A stretch of DNA of 17,039 nucleotides from Gymnopilus junonius (Eukaryota > Basidiomycota > Agaricomycetes > Agaricales > Galerinaceae): contig JADNYJ010000650.1 of assembly GCA_015501075.1 (NCBI GenBank), forward strand, positions 1 to 17,039, given 5' to 3'. The number at the start of each line of letters is the position of its first letter. Positions within the stretch are counted from its first letter, which is position 1. A model generated the notes under the pieces. The model was not told the DNA's origin, made no database searches, and worked only from the letters and a program-made list of their open reading frames with translations. This document shows positions 1 through 9,832 of the stretch, in pieces. The position numbers were made by a program, and so were the translations under genes.

Positions 1-3000
1 TAAGTTGGGGTAGACTGAAGTGAGTCTGCAGGGAGAGCCTATTTGCATTTTCACTTAACTTTTTGTTTTTTCAGCTTGTGTTCTACTCCTGCAACAAAAC
101 TACCTGCCTAGGCTTGGAGACAAATCCCAGCTTGCTTGTAAGTTGCAGCTTTTGGCAGTATATACCCTCTAAAATTTGAAGATATTAACTGATATACTTT
201 ATATCACTAGGTCCTTCTGCTCTTATTATGCAGTACTATGAAAGCTAGGATGTCCAGGGCATAAAAAACTAGTGCCCCAGGAAAGTACAAGTGCTACCCA
301 GGTCAGCAGCCAGCTGCTATACCTTTGACAACCCCAGAGCTTAGGAGACTAACCATGCAGGACTTACCCTAGCACCCCAATACTGTAGATATAACTTTGT
401 AATATATACTCTACCCCCTACCCTACTAAATAAAGCAATTTCTGCATTTTCATCCTACCTTGACATCATATCATTAATAGCTTATCAGCTTGCCTTAACA
501 ACTGGCTCACCTAAGCTAACTAGCTTAGAAACTGGTATTCCTACTCCCTGCCAGTAATTCCCAGACACCTCCTCCCCTCCCTTAACTTTTCTCTACCAAG
601 TCCTGATAACACAGACTATCTCTATGATAAAGAAATTATCTTACAAATAATCTGTGCTATGCAGAGGTTGGCAACAGCCCCCAATGGTTGCCATACAGTC
701 TACATCACTATCCCTACTGCCCATCATTCTTTCTTCTGCCCACCATCTCCCACCTCTACTTCAGGAATAGAGGAAAATCATTGAAAAGGTTTACCACCAT
801 GACTATGCCACTGTCTATGAGTGAGACACACTCATTATTTTGGTCCAAGTCATTCATGCTTCAGTAGACTTACATATTCACCACCATTAATCTTGTCCTA
901 CACAATAATCTTTTCTCTGATGTCCTCTTGCTACAATGTTATTGTACTCTGTGTAGCACTTTCCAAATTGTCCAAGGAATTGTTTACTAGGATCTGGAGT
1001 AGCAATGAGTAGGGTTCAAATGTATATATAATATGAGTTAATGCACTCATGGTGGTTAGAAAGACAAGAGGAGTGGATTATATAAGCTTTGGGGGTTTTT
1101 TGGGCCTTTAAAATAACAATTTGCAAAAAAATATCTGTAGCCATCAAGTGCATGCTACCTTTGTAACAAGCAGGATTCCAAGGGGGACAATAAAGCCCTT
1201 AACATTTTTGTTCTTTTAGCTTGGTAGGTATCTATCTCACTCAAATTCAAACTGTTGCTATCTTGACCCCCCTCTTTTACTCTCTTGCCATTATGTTCTA
1301 TCCCTACAACATCTGTTTAATTCTTGTTTTTACAATATTACATTTTTCTGTTCCTTTTTGATAGATTTTACTGTAATTTGCCTACTAATGGTAAATTTTT
1401 GGGACCATAAATTCTTAGGGCTATAAATTTTCAGTCTTGAAAACTCTCAGTCTTCTAGATCTTTGGAAAAAAAAATTCTGCATTGTGATGTCAAAGGTAT
1501 ATTGCAAGATTTCTGGAGGATGATACATGAGGGGGGCTGCTACTTATATCATCAAATGTAAAAGTACCTGATGTGCATTTATAAGTCATGTACTGATTTA
1601 AATTATTGATACTGTGCAAAATTACATGTTAAGTTTCCAGAACCTACAATGAGCACATCCTGTGCCAGTCTCAATATCACTCTGTCAACTTCATCTAATT
1701 GACTTGGTAATGGATTCAGATAGCCTTTTTCAAAACAAAGGATTGACAAAGGCTTGTATTGATTTGGAGAGGATGTCTTCCTTAGTATCAGCTGTGACCA
1801 TCCTGTGCTTTTTCTTTGTCTGCATCATCTTTGCCTCTACCAACCACCTATTTTTAGGACCATTTTCTCTTTCCCTTTTTCTGCTCCTGGGCAGCTGCTA
1901 TGAGATCCTGCAAGACAACCTGGGGTGTTAGCATGGGCCTAGCCACCAAAATTTGCTGCCTGCTGTAGCAGCCTGAAGTAGGATGATTAGCATTTTAAGA
2001 GTTAACTGGACCCAATAGTTGTACTTTTCTTAATAGGAATAGGGTGATAAATTGGCAGTAAATTAGCAGAATCCAGAGCCAGAACAGATGGTAAAGATGT
2101 TGTCCTGCTAACAGCAGGAGTGACATATGGTGACTGATTGACAGCCAAGTGTTCTCATTCAAGGAGCCTAAAGGGTTGGCATAATGTCAAAGGAATCTAT
2201 CCTGAGATTGGGCCAAAATATTGGACACATGTGATAAAGAGCTAACAGATGAGCCTGGAGGTGGGTTGCTCCATATAAGAAGGCTAGTAGTCAGGGTTAC
2301 AAAGCAAGAAAGTTAAACAGATGCCTTGTTATGACTTTAATAATAGAACTTAATCACTCATGACTAAGTCTAGTGTAGCAGTCATAGAGATCAGTTTAAT
2401 GAAATTTACTAAGGTATTGTTTTTAACTGAAGAATGCTTTAGTAGTTCAAGTTTGTCTTGGCAGATGCAAAAGATAAGATTCTCAAGAGCAAGTTAAAGT
2501 ACATTATAGTAAAACTACAGTTTAAATACTATTTGAGGATGATAATAAAATAAATAAAATGATAGTAGAACAGAGGTAGCAAAAGGGATAATCATCATAG
2601 AGAGGTGGTACTAGGGATGATGATAATAAAAAGAAAGATTGTTCACATAAAATGTAAGAAAGAGAATGATTATCTTGTTGAAAAAGATGATCATGACAAT
2701 GATGCATAAATAACTAAGTCCAACTGTAATTGATAAGAAAAGAAAAGAGCAGTGAGATAAGATAAGGAAATCATAACATTACCCCCCTTCTAAAATTGAA
2801 GTCCCTGACTTCAATAATGCAGCTTGCCTGAAATGTTGTTTTCTCTGTCAGTATTGTGCCAGTTGTTGTACCAGTCATTGGGGGCATCAATGTTGTCTGG
2901 GTTATTCAATTTAGCCTGGGTGAATTGCCAGCCTTAACCAAGGAAAAATTTGTCACTTTTTTGGATTAGTCATCATATACAGTCAGTTGAGTTGTGACCT

Positions 3001-3081
3001 GGTGCATACTGTTGACAATGTCAGCAATGATAATGAGGGCATTGGGCTTGCCAGTGGTTCAGACTATTGCAGGATTTTAAT
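1..3081. other. Gene-free tract with no CpG dinucleotides
   Basis: I find no convincing gene here. Open frames are short (under 90 codons), have no recognisable motif and lack introns with continuing frames. Reading every line and line junction, I count no CG dinucleotide from position 1 to 3101, while TG and CA are abundant. At this base composition roughly a hundred would be expected by chance (my estimate). Such loss is the known result of cytosine methylation followed by C-to-T change on both strands. The tract is probably one or more very old, silenced repeats decayed beyond recognition. A purine-rich, A-rich stretch lies at about 2520-2770. No terminal repeats, tRNA or rRNA signatures were seen. 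Confidence 0.8.
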
Positions 3082-3089
3082 ACCACACT
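3082..3089. repeat. Target site duplication, left copy (ACCACACT)
   Basis: The 8 bases ACCACACT lie immediately left of the hAT-type element and are repeated exactly at its right edge (4151-4158). An 8-bp duplication is diagnostic of hAT superfamily insertion. The perfect match implies that the insertion is recent. Confidence 0.93.
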
Positions 3090-3106
3090 TAGGGAAAAGC
3101 ACGGGT
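3090..3106 (+). repeat. Left terminal inverted repeat of the hAT-type element
   Basis: This 17-bp end matches the reverse complement of 4134-4150 at 15 of 17 positions. A second inverted match, TACCCAGATG at 3113-3122, pairs with CATCTGGGTA at 4114-4123, so the inverted structure extends beyond the strict terminal repeat. Confidence 0.9.
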
Positions 3107-3774
3107 CAGGCATACCCAGATGGGTCATGGGTACGGGTACTCACAGGTACGGGTCCGGGTAGCGCCCAGTAGACCCGCGACCCGGAGGTACCCGAGATAT
3201 TATACAGGTGAAGTCAGCCGGCCGCATAATTCCAAACTGCTGATCAGCCTGATTCAGCCGTCTTTGATGATGCGTCTCCCTCTCAGTGCTCACCACCACC
3301 ACTCTCCTTCCTCCTTCCTCTTCTCCTCCCCTCTCTCGCCCTCAGGACTGTGCCTGTGTGCCCCTCCCCTCATCTGAGGGATGTGGGCACACTTTTCTTG
3401 GCTGGATGATGCTGGACATGCAGGGGGACCCGTGTAGTGGGAGGCCCAACCAGGTGTGTAGCAGACGGGCTCGTGAACGACTCGTGAGCTTGTTCTGCTC
3501 TTTTTCTCCTTCTTTTTTTCCATGCTAACTACTGCCTATGACCTCACAGGCGCGCTGCCTCCGCATCCCTCGCTTGCAATCGCGAGACGGAGGTTTTCCA
3601 CCTGGACGACACTTACAACACACCACCTCCCTTGCAGCAAACACAAGATGGGACAGTTTTACGTGCTTGTGCATGGTCCCACAGCACCATCATGACATCT
3701 GTCGTCGCCGCCACCCACTGCCCATCTGGTTTATTCAGATGTGGCAATTTCGTTTCATTCATCCCAGGTGAGGT

Positions 3775-3806
3775 AAGAATGAGCTCATGACCATGGGCTC
3801 ATTCTT
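3775..3806. repeat. Perfect 10-bp hairpin inside the hAT-type element
   Basis: AAGAATGAGC at 3775-3784 is followed, after a 12-base loop, by its exact reverse complement GCTCATTCTT at 3797-3806. No function can be assigned. A second, imperfect inverted repeat around a GTGTGCCC / GGGCACAC pair lies at about 3355-3392. Confidence 0.6.
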
Positions 3807-4133
3807 TTCTTTACTGATGATATACGTGCTATGTTCCACAGTTCCATCTCTACCACAGCACGCTGCCACCGCCATTGCTTCCCACCTGCCGCCATTGCTC
3901 CCCTTCCCTCATTTTCGACGTTCGACGCTGACACGATGCGCCTACCCCCCTTATCTAACCCTCGCGACGTGCAGAAGGATGCCATTTGGCGTCTGCGCTG
4001 CCACCGTGAGGCATACAATATGCCTTGAAGAAATACCCGTCACCCGTGTACCCGTGGCGTGGTGACCCGTGGGTGTATGGGTACGGGTCGTGACGGGTAT
4101 GGGCATGGGTTAGCATCTGGGTACCCACGGGTT

Positions 4134-4150
4134 ACCCGTGCTCATCCCTA
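4134..4150 (-). repeat. Right terminal inverted repeat of the hAT-type element
   Basis: The sequence ACCCGTGCTCATCCCTA is the inverted partner of 3090-3106, with two mismatches. Arrays of ACCCGTG/GGGTACGGG motifs lead up to it from about 4035. Confidence 0.9.
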
Positions 4151-4158
4151 ACCACACT
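4151..4158. repeat. Target site duplication, right copy (ACCACACT)
   Basis: Exact duplicate of 3082-3089, directly abutting the right terminal inverted repeat. Confidence 0.93.
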
Positions 4159-4983
4159 GTCAGTGAAGAAAACTACAAACTGCTCTGCTCAAAAACAGGA
4201 TTCAGACTTTAGATTAAAAGCTGAGCAGCAAGCTGAAAACTGGAAAACTATACACTGACCTTCAAGATAGCTAATTTTTGTATCTCTCAAGTAGAAGGGT
4301 AGGCCAAGAATCCCAAGGCTGACATTGCTACTACAGATGCAGAGGTTGCAAGTATGGCAGACATTCCAGCAGATGCCTGCTCTGCCAAGTTTGCCAATGA
4401 GGATAGGAAGATGCTGATGTGTATTTTTGCTATCATCTCCCAGAACCTACCAAAATCAAGGCTGAGAATAAGGTGCTGTTCAATTTTTTCTTATACAATT
4501 TTTGAGTTTTTGTCAACTTCAGCTTCTGCCCCTGCTATTGCTTAGTGTTTTTTTGCCTAAAGATTGATCAGGTGCAAGCAGGTGGTAACCCAGATGCATA
4601 TGACAGAAAGGGCATGGGGCCTCAGCAGAGAGGATAATGCAGATAGCACACTAGCCTAATTTACATGTATGACAGATGACAAGAACCCCTATCTCTGCAA
4701 CCTATACAAAACTAGAGAAGTCATCAGCAGAGATCTTTAGAAGATGAGTGGGCTTGTTACATACCTCATTTCCTTCTATTCTGAGTTCTTTGAAATCTTG
4801 ACAATAATTGAAGAACAGGCCATGTCTTCATCTGTTTTGAAGACAACCAAGTCCTTTGGTAGGGTTGGGCTCTGGGCTTCTATCTTCATTTTTTTATTGC
4901 TTTTTTCTTGGGGGCCTCTTGATGCTTGAGAGTGGCAGCAGCAGCAATCAATGGAACCCTTACACCTAATAATACTTGCCTCC
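4159..4983. other. Gene-free CpG-less tract, continuation of the left tract
   Basis: No CG occurs between 4151 and 5024. This DNA was contiguous with the tract left of 3089 before the hAT-type insertion. Short frames on both strands (for example 4354-4545 and 4776-4985) show no motif I recognise and no continuation across introns. I see no promoter, RNA gene or repeat boundary here. Confidence 0.7.
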
Positions 4984-5494
4984 ACAGCTTTTGAAGAAGC
5001 ATGCTAAAGCTGCTGCTAAGCAATCGACTTCAGAATACATAAATAGTTTACAATGATCCCAAACTCCTCTTGGTAATAATGTGGACAAGGAACATTCACT
5101 GCCTCAGCCCTCAAAGAAGTTCCTTAAAAAGGCTGTTAAGGCTGCTTCCACAGGAACCAGTCAAAGGAGCCTGGGTCCTCTTGCACTGCTTGTGGAGGGC
5201 CTGAAGTGTCACCAATGGCTTCCCATGCAAAATATACAGCAGCCCCCAATAACACCAGTGCTACCATACCACAGGTTCCTTCTGGTCATACATCAGGAAA
5301 AAGACCTTTGGCCCTGGGCCAACCTGGGTAAGTCTGCTGCTTTGAAGCAGCATTGGGACTCTTTGCAGTCTTTGATATCTTTCAGGTCAGCAATATTCTC
5401 TCAAAGCGCCATGGAGACTCCCTGGGTGTCTCCAGCTGTCTTTAGGTCTTTGAGAGTGGGTTTGGGTCTCTGGACATCTTTAGAAGTATTCTGA
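4984..5494 (+). pseudogene. Unrecognised decayed open frame
   Basis: One plus-strand frame stays open from about 4984 to the stop at 5492-5494 except for a single TGA at about 5054. The TGA lies between Gln and Ser codons, where a CGA codon would give Arg. The N-terminal half is lysine- and alanine-rich, with two similar short basic stretches (LKKHAKAAAK near 4991 and KKFLKKAVKAAS near 5116). An acceptor-like CCACAG precedes it. The first CpGs after the CpG-free tract appear inside this frame. I do not recognise a family, and there is no ATG near the beginning. It may be an exon of an old gene or transposon, or a chance frame. Confidence 0.25.
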
Positions 5495-5543
5495 AGTGCT
5501 TCCAAGAAACTTTGTAATTGTATACGCTACGTACAGGCACACT

Positions 5544-8500
5544 CTACCAGATTGTTTGATAATTGTATTTACTGTGCCAATTGTTAATTAAAAAATGTGT
5601 AGCCTGATCTAGAACATTTTGTGGGGTCCAATTAAGAGGAACATCTGCTGGAAAGACAGGAAATAACATGCAGCTCTGGCGAATATGTGATAATGGAAGG
5701 ATTGGCCTTGTACTCTTGTCGGATTGGTGGAAGTGGCCCGGGAGACTTTCTTTATATGATACATCATCCCATGTTTGATGTTGGTGGCTTTCTCCAATTT
5801 AGAATACCATTCAATATAGACCAATGGTTCTTTAGGCCAGTTTCTGGGTGCTGGTTGAGTTCCTAAATGTGTTTGAACCTTTTCTGGAAGAGTAAAAATA
5901 ACTCAAATGCGTCTGACTCTTGTACCTATAATTCATTAGATAAATCATTGCATACACAATATCAACTGATTATTTTGCTCACCAGTCATACCTGTCAACT
6001 CTGCCATCTCATCTGTGATAGTGACAACAGTGTCGAAATGTCCACGAGGGTTCTGGGTTGACCGAGGAAGGGCTTTGACAATATCTTTCTCCTCTTCGTC
6101 GTCGTGGATGCCTTCAGGATGAAATCGGAACATGTTGTAGACATTTACATGTGAAAAAGGAAGAATGCTTTGTTCAAGATATCGAGGCTGAATTGGGCGG
6201 GTTGTAAATGTGTTTAGGAATACTTTAAGATAATGTGTAAAATCTGGTGCATGATGCTTGTCTTCTATCAGTGAAAGTTGTCGATTTGGAAAATTAGGGT
6301 GTTTCACAATTGAGATTGGTGGCTTTTTCTTGATCGACGATCCAGTAAAGACAGTGTCAGGTGCCAGGGTTTGAGGTTGAGTTTTCTGGTGACATTCGAA
6401 ACTGACAATCTTTTCTTGTTGGGAGAGCCACCGAATCATTTGAGGGAATTCATCACATTGATTAGAGGCCCTCCATCCATGTTTGGCAAAGTCGATGTGA
6501 AGGCGTTCAAACATTTCTGTGTTATAGTTGTCAGTCGTTCCAAAAAGTTCAATGGATTCGATGTAATGGAGGAGAGAATGGAATTTAGGAATATTGAAGT
6601 CGTCATGAACACTGGTTGTGATGAAGTATTGGCGGTTTTGATGGAATCGATTCAGTGCATCTCTCAGATAGCCAAGTGTGACAGAATTGTGGGCAGGATA
6701 CTGAGCAATATAGATGAAATCCAGCAGGGCAGTGACGGCTGCAATTCCCTGTGAAGGCATACAACCAACAAGACAGCCGAGGAGAATCTTCGCCATGTTC
6801 TTGCGCTCCATGCCAGATATTTGAGACAAGGCAAAAATACCATTTTTGAATGGTCGAAGACCATAGGCTGGTGGAAGGGCTCATATGCGATGGTCCAATT
6901 CCTGCGGTGAGAGGATTCTCTGACACCAACTGACCAGGTGCTTGAACACACCTTGGTAAAGTTGATGTAAAACATCAGGTGTAATTGAACGATGGATATC
7001 GCAGAGTGGAAATCCTTCCCAAAATGGCTTGTAAACGCTACCAGCAACATCATGAGACATGCAGTATGCATGGAATTTTCGAGGAGAAAGATTGGCTTGA
7101 TCTTTGGCTTCCTGGATAATCGAATTGGTCCAGCTTTCTGTCCGATTTGGAGCTGGTGTTGGGTTCTGAAGGTCTTTTGCAGAGGCCTTGCATTTAGGAC
7201 ATGTACCATATTTTGTGCAAGCGACAAGGCATTGCTCGGGGTAGTCGGCAACATAGCAGGTGAGAATTGGATGAACACAACGAACCGCACCATCAGAACT
7301 AGTCATTTTGACACCGTTGGTACCAGCTGAAATAAGAGGTTCTAGGACAATTCACATTGATTTGTGGAACAGACGCTGGACAAGTGAGTGGTGCTCTTGG
7401 TCATTTATTCTTGAGCAGTCTATCTTTTGAACTGAGAGGTAGGCGATAAGAATACAGGCATGTTTGGAAGGTTTTCTTCGAGTAGCTTTCGGAATATTTC
7501 CAATGGTGAGGTAAACAGGATAAGCAGCCTTGTTGCCAGAAAATTGAGTAAGTTGTGTCTTATAGTTGTGATAATGATTGGAGCGAGAGTTGCACCTCCT
7601 GGTAGTAAATGCTGGTGATATTTCAATTAAGGAAGCGGAATGGAATGGGTAGAATAGAATATTCACCTGAAGCACATGCCACCACTTTGCTGTCCACATT
7701 TCAGAAAAAATGCGAGTCTCCAACATGTTATCTGAAAAGACTTTGCACTGGCAAAGACCATTTCTGGAGAAAGCTGAGGGTCCCTCCAAAGACTCTTGAC
7801 AGCCTCCAGAGGATCGCGATATCGAAGCATAAAAGATTGCTCTGGCTTATCTTTGAAAACAATATTTTGAGTCTTCCATTCACCAGCTTTCTCAGGCATT
7901 GCGTCTAGCTTCTGGTGAAGCCCTCGGATATTGTGGTAGGAAAGTCCAAGGTTTTCGACCACCTAAAATAATGTTAGAAAGGTTTCTTAAGAATAAATAA
8001 GAAGTGCGTACCCCAGGGATTTCCAGAAGTCGATTAAAGGCATTGTGGCCAGGCCCATCCTTCACTGCCCACTGAGCTACTCTCCAGTCTAGTTCAGAAG
8101 CGAATGGGGCAAAGAGATTGGGTGCACCAGCATCATCCATTAAAGTATCACCATCCTGGTCAACTTGAACCGGGATATATTTCAGAGGCTCTTCATGTCG
8201 TAAAATTACGCCAGCTTTCTCATCAATTATTGTAACTCATTATCTTCATTGTTGTCCAAAAGAGAATTGTGCTGGTTGGCTGCACCTTGAAGGATCTGAT
8301 TTGCTGCTGTCTGAGGACCAGGTCCAGCTATGCCGTCCTCTGGCTCCTTGGGTTCCTGGGGAAGGAAATCAAAGTCTCCTCATATGGTCCAAAGTCGATA
8401 TCCATATTTGGATCTTGCTCTGGGTCATAATCTCCCTGTCTTCACTTGTCTGGTCATCATCTTCTTGAGCGTAAGGGGCAAAGATAGTAAGAGCTCATCG

Positions 8501-8633
8501 TCAAAGACTCCTAAATCCCTCAACTTCCCCTTGCCATACCAGGAGCAAGACCTTGCTTTGTCAGGTGCGAATTCATTGACTTGATGCTGGTAAAGTATCA
8601 ACCACATTTTGCTTCACAAGGATAATTTGGCAT
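5544..8633 (-). pseudogene. Plavaka-type (CACTA-related) transposase, nearly full length, decayed
   Basis: This encodes the transposase of a fungal Plavaka DNA transposon, a nuclear enzyme that would excise and insert the element. Starting at ATG 8633, the N-terminus has a C2H2-like finger (CEAKCG ... HL) and then CSWYGKGKLRDLG. An acidic linker follows, then the family core: RYRDPLEAV, MWTAKWWHVLQ, LLPGGATLAP, KTQLTQFSGNKAAYPVYL, SDGAVRCVHPIL, VADYPEQCLV, CPKCK, FGTTDNYNTEMFERLHIDF and WPKEPLVYIEWY. It ends FLINNWHSKYNYQTIW and stops at 5544. GT-AG introns lie at 7963-8011, 7612-7666 and 5926-5982. In-frame TGA stops lie at 8598-8600, 7352-7354, 6881-6883 and 5903-5905. Single-base losses shift the frame near 8556, 8470, 8435, 8378, 8231, 7736, 7563 and 5705. 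The loss at 7563 removes the Asp expected before KTQLTQFSGNK. The length, about 975 codons, suits the family. The copy cannot make active transposase. Confidence 0.92.
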
Positions 8634-9182
8634 TTGCACTGGAGGATAGGTCAATAAAAGCAAGAGTAGTATTGGTAGAGGCGTATATGAACAGGATATA
8701 AGTGAAGAGAAAGAGCGAAGCAGTGCACTTGATAGCAAATATAGAAAGCTGAATGATGCAGAATGACAGGATTAGCTGGTGTGAAAAGAAATCAAGAGAA
8801 GAGCTTCTAAGGTCAAAAACATACCTTAAATTCATCCTTGGACTGAAACACAAAAATAGTGTTAGATCGTCGACGATATTTTTTTCCAATAAAGATGCTG
8901 CTTCTGAAGACGAGATTGCATATTGTCAAGAAGCTTAAGCTTAAGCTCCAATCGCTTTGCCATTTTACAGGCCAGCAAATGTGATGACAGACCAGGTCGC
9001 ACTTTAATCTTCTGGCTGGTTTTCTTTGTGTTGTTTGACCTTAGTTTAGAATGTAGATCTGCCTTGAGCCAATCTAATTTAGAAAACCTGACCAGATGCT
9101 TCCTCCTTCTCTCATTTGAATTTGTGGACCTGAATATAGGCGCAATTGTAGTGCACTGGTCCATGCGCTGGTCCACTTTCTT
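8634..9182. other. Spacer upstream of the transposase; possible remnant coding on minus strand
   Basis: This stretch lies 5' of the transposase start and 3' of the small three-exon model. A minus-strand frame at 8862-9176 has no ATG near its start. It encodes a lysine-rich helical sequence including KVRPGLSSHLLACK and could be a frameshifted continuation of the small gene upstream. A tandem AAGCTT repeat lies at about 8932-8947. I could not identify the terminal inverted repeat of the Plavaka element here or beyond 5544. Confidence 0.4.
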
Positions 9183-9513
9183 TTATTCCAAAGACATGAC
9201 CTGCATGAATATAATGTTGACAAAAATATTTTGAAACACGTACCTTGACAATCTCAGAAGGAAGTGCGCTTGGGTATTTGTTAAATTTTCTTTTGAACCA
9301 ATCATCGTAATCTTCAATGGTATAGGGTCCTCGGTATACAGGGCTTGACGTAGCCTGAAGGAATGAGTCAAAGAAAAAATGTCCCAATAAATAACATACG
9401 TCATATGAACCACAAAATGAACCTGCATTATTGTAGTGCATTTGTCTGCCAGATGTTGGGGATGATCCACTATATGTTGATGTCGGGCAGTTATAAACAA
9501 TTGAAGGTGGCAT
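9183..9513 (-). CDS. Small three-exon hypothetical protein, about 80 residues
   Basis: The ATG is at 9513. Exon 1 (9400-9513, 38 codons) and exon 2 (9244-9354, 37 codons) are joined across a 45-base intron that begins GTATGT and ends TTCAG. A 43-base intron (GTACGT...TGCAG) then leads to a six-codon last exon ending in TAA at 9183. Both introns are phase 0 and the exons sum to 81 codons, which supports the model. The protein is rich in Ser, Pro and Tyr at the N-terminus, then has an acidic-aromatic to basic segment (YTIEDYDDWFKRKFNKYP). I recognise no family. The frame across the second intron continues for 30 codons with plausible composition (to 9112), so the true gene may be longer and truncated here by a frameshift. 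It shares strand with the transposase and the kinase fusion and could be an accessory gene of the Plavaka element; this is not shown. Confidence 0.4.
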
Positions 9514-9832
9514 TAAAGTAGATGATTATGGTTGAATGGATACAAACTTGACCGTTCAACTTGGAATTAAATGCTACCGTGAGAAAACAAGGAAATCATT
9601 TCCTTCATTTTCCTGTGGGTGAACTGGATCGAGGGTCAGACAACCTATTAGGTGTATATCCATACCGCATGCTCAGCCCTACAGGAAAGGTACAACAAGA
9701 TAAATTGACAAAAGAACAACAAAAGAAATACAAATCAATGGCAAATGGTACAACAAGAGTTATAGCTCCAAGACCGACGCATCAAGAAATAGACAAGGAA
9801 GAGGTGACTACAAACATATGTCCATTGCAAAA
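9514..9832. other. Spacer between the small gene and the kinase fusion
   Basis: This is the 3' flank of the kinase-like gene and the promoter side of the small gene. A plus-strand frame from 9561 begins with TTG rather than ATG and runs antisense into the kinase 3' end. It has no recognisable motif and I do not treat it as a gene. No other structure was seen. Confidence 0.5.

Larger units (their letters stand above)
3090..4150. mobile_element. Non-autonomous hAT-type DNA transposon, 1061 bp
   Basis: The element is bounded by terminal inverted repeats TAGGGAAAAGCACGGGT (left) and, read inward from the right, TAGGGATGAGCACGGGT (15 of 17 identical). It is flanked by a perfect 8-bp duplication. 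TAGGG-type ends and 8-bp duplications are typical of hAT elements. Just inside the ends lie many copies of short motifs such as GGGTACGGGT and ACCCGTG on both strands, at about 3100-3190 and 4035-4140; subterminal repeats of this kind bind hAT transposases in characterised elements. The interior has no open frame resembling a transposase, so the element must have been mobilised in trans. It is rich in CpG, while the DNA on both sides has none, so it inserted after the host tract had decayed. Confidence 0.9.

Noticed and set aside
821..1931. Short plus-strand open frames at 821-1012 and 1662-1931, the latter with a hydrophobic stretch
   Set aside because: They lie in the CpG-free decayed tract, have no motif, no credible introns and no homologue I recognise; frames of this length occur by chance.
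2522..2770. A-rich purine tract as a possible simple repeat or retroposon tail
   Set aside because: It has no regular unit and no adjacent target duplication; composition alone is insufficient.
3120..4065. Overlapping open frames on both strands inside the hAT-type element
   Set aside because: None shows a transposase motif; they reflect the GC-rich, low-stop composition of a non-coding element.
6371..7330. Plus-strand frames at 6371-6754 and 6992-7330
   Set aside because: They are antisense to strongly recognisable Plavaka coding sequence.
8862..9176. Possible N-terminal zinc-finger exon of the transposase (RPGLSSHLLACK)
   Set aside because: It lacks the cysteine pair, and a better transposase start with its own C2H2-like finger and the CSWYGKGKLR motif is at 8633.
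5500..9600. Terminal inverted repeats of the Plavaka element
   Set aside because: I looked for CAC-type ends on both sides of the transposase and could not find a convincing inverted pair by eye, so element limits are not annotated.
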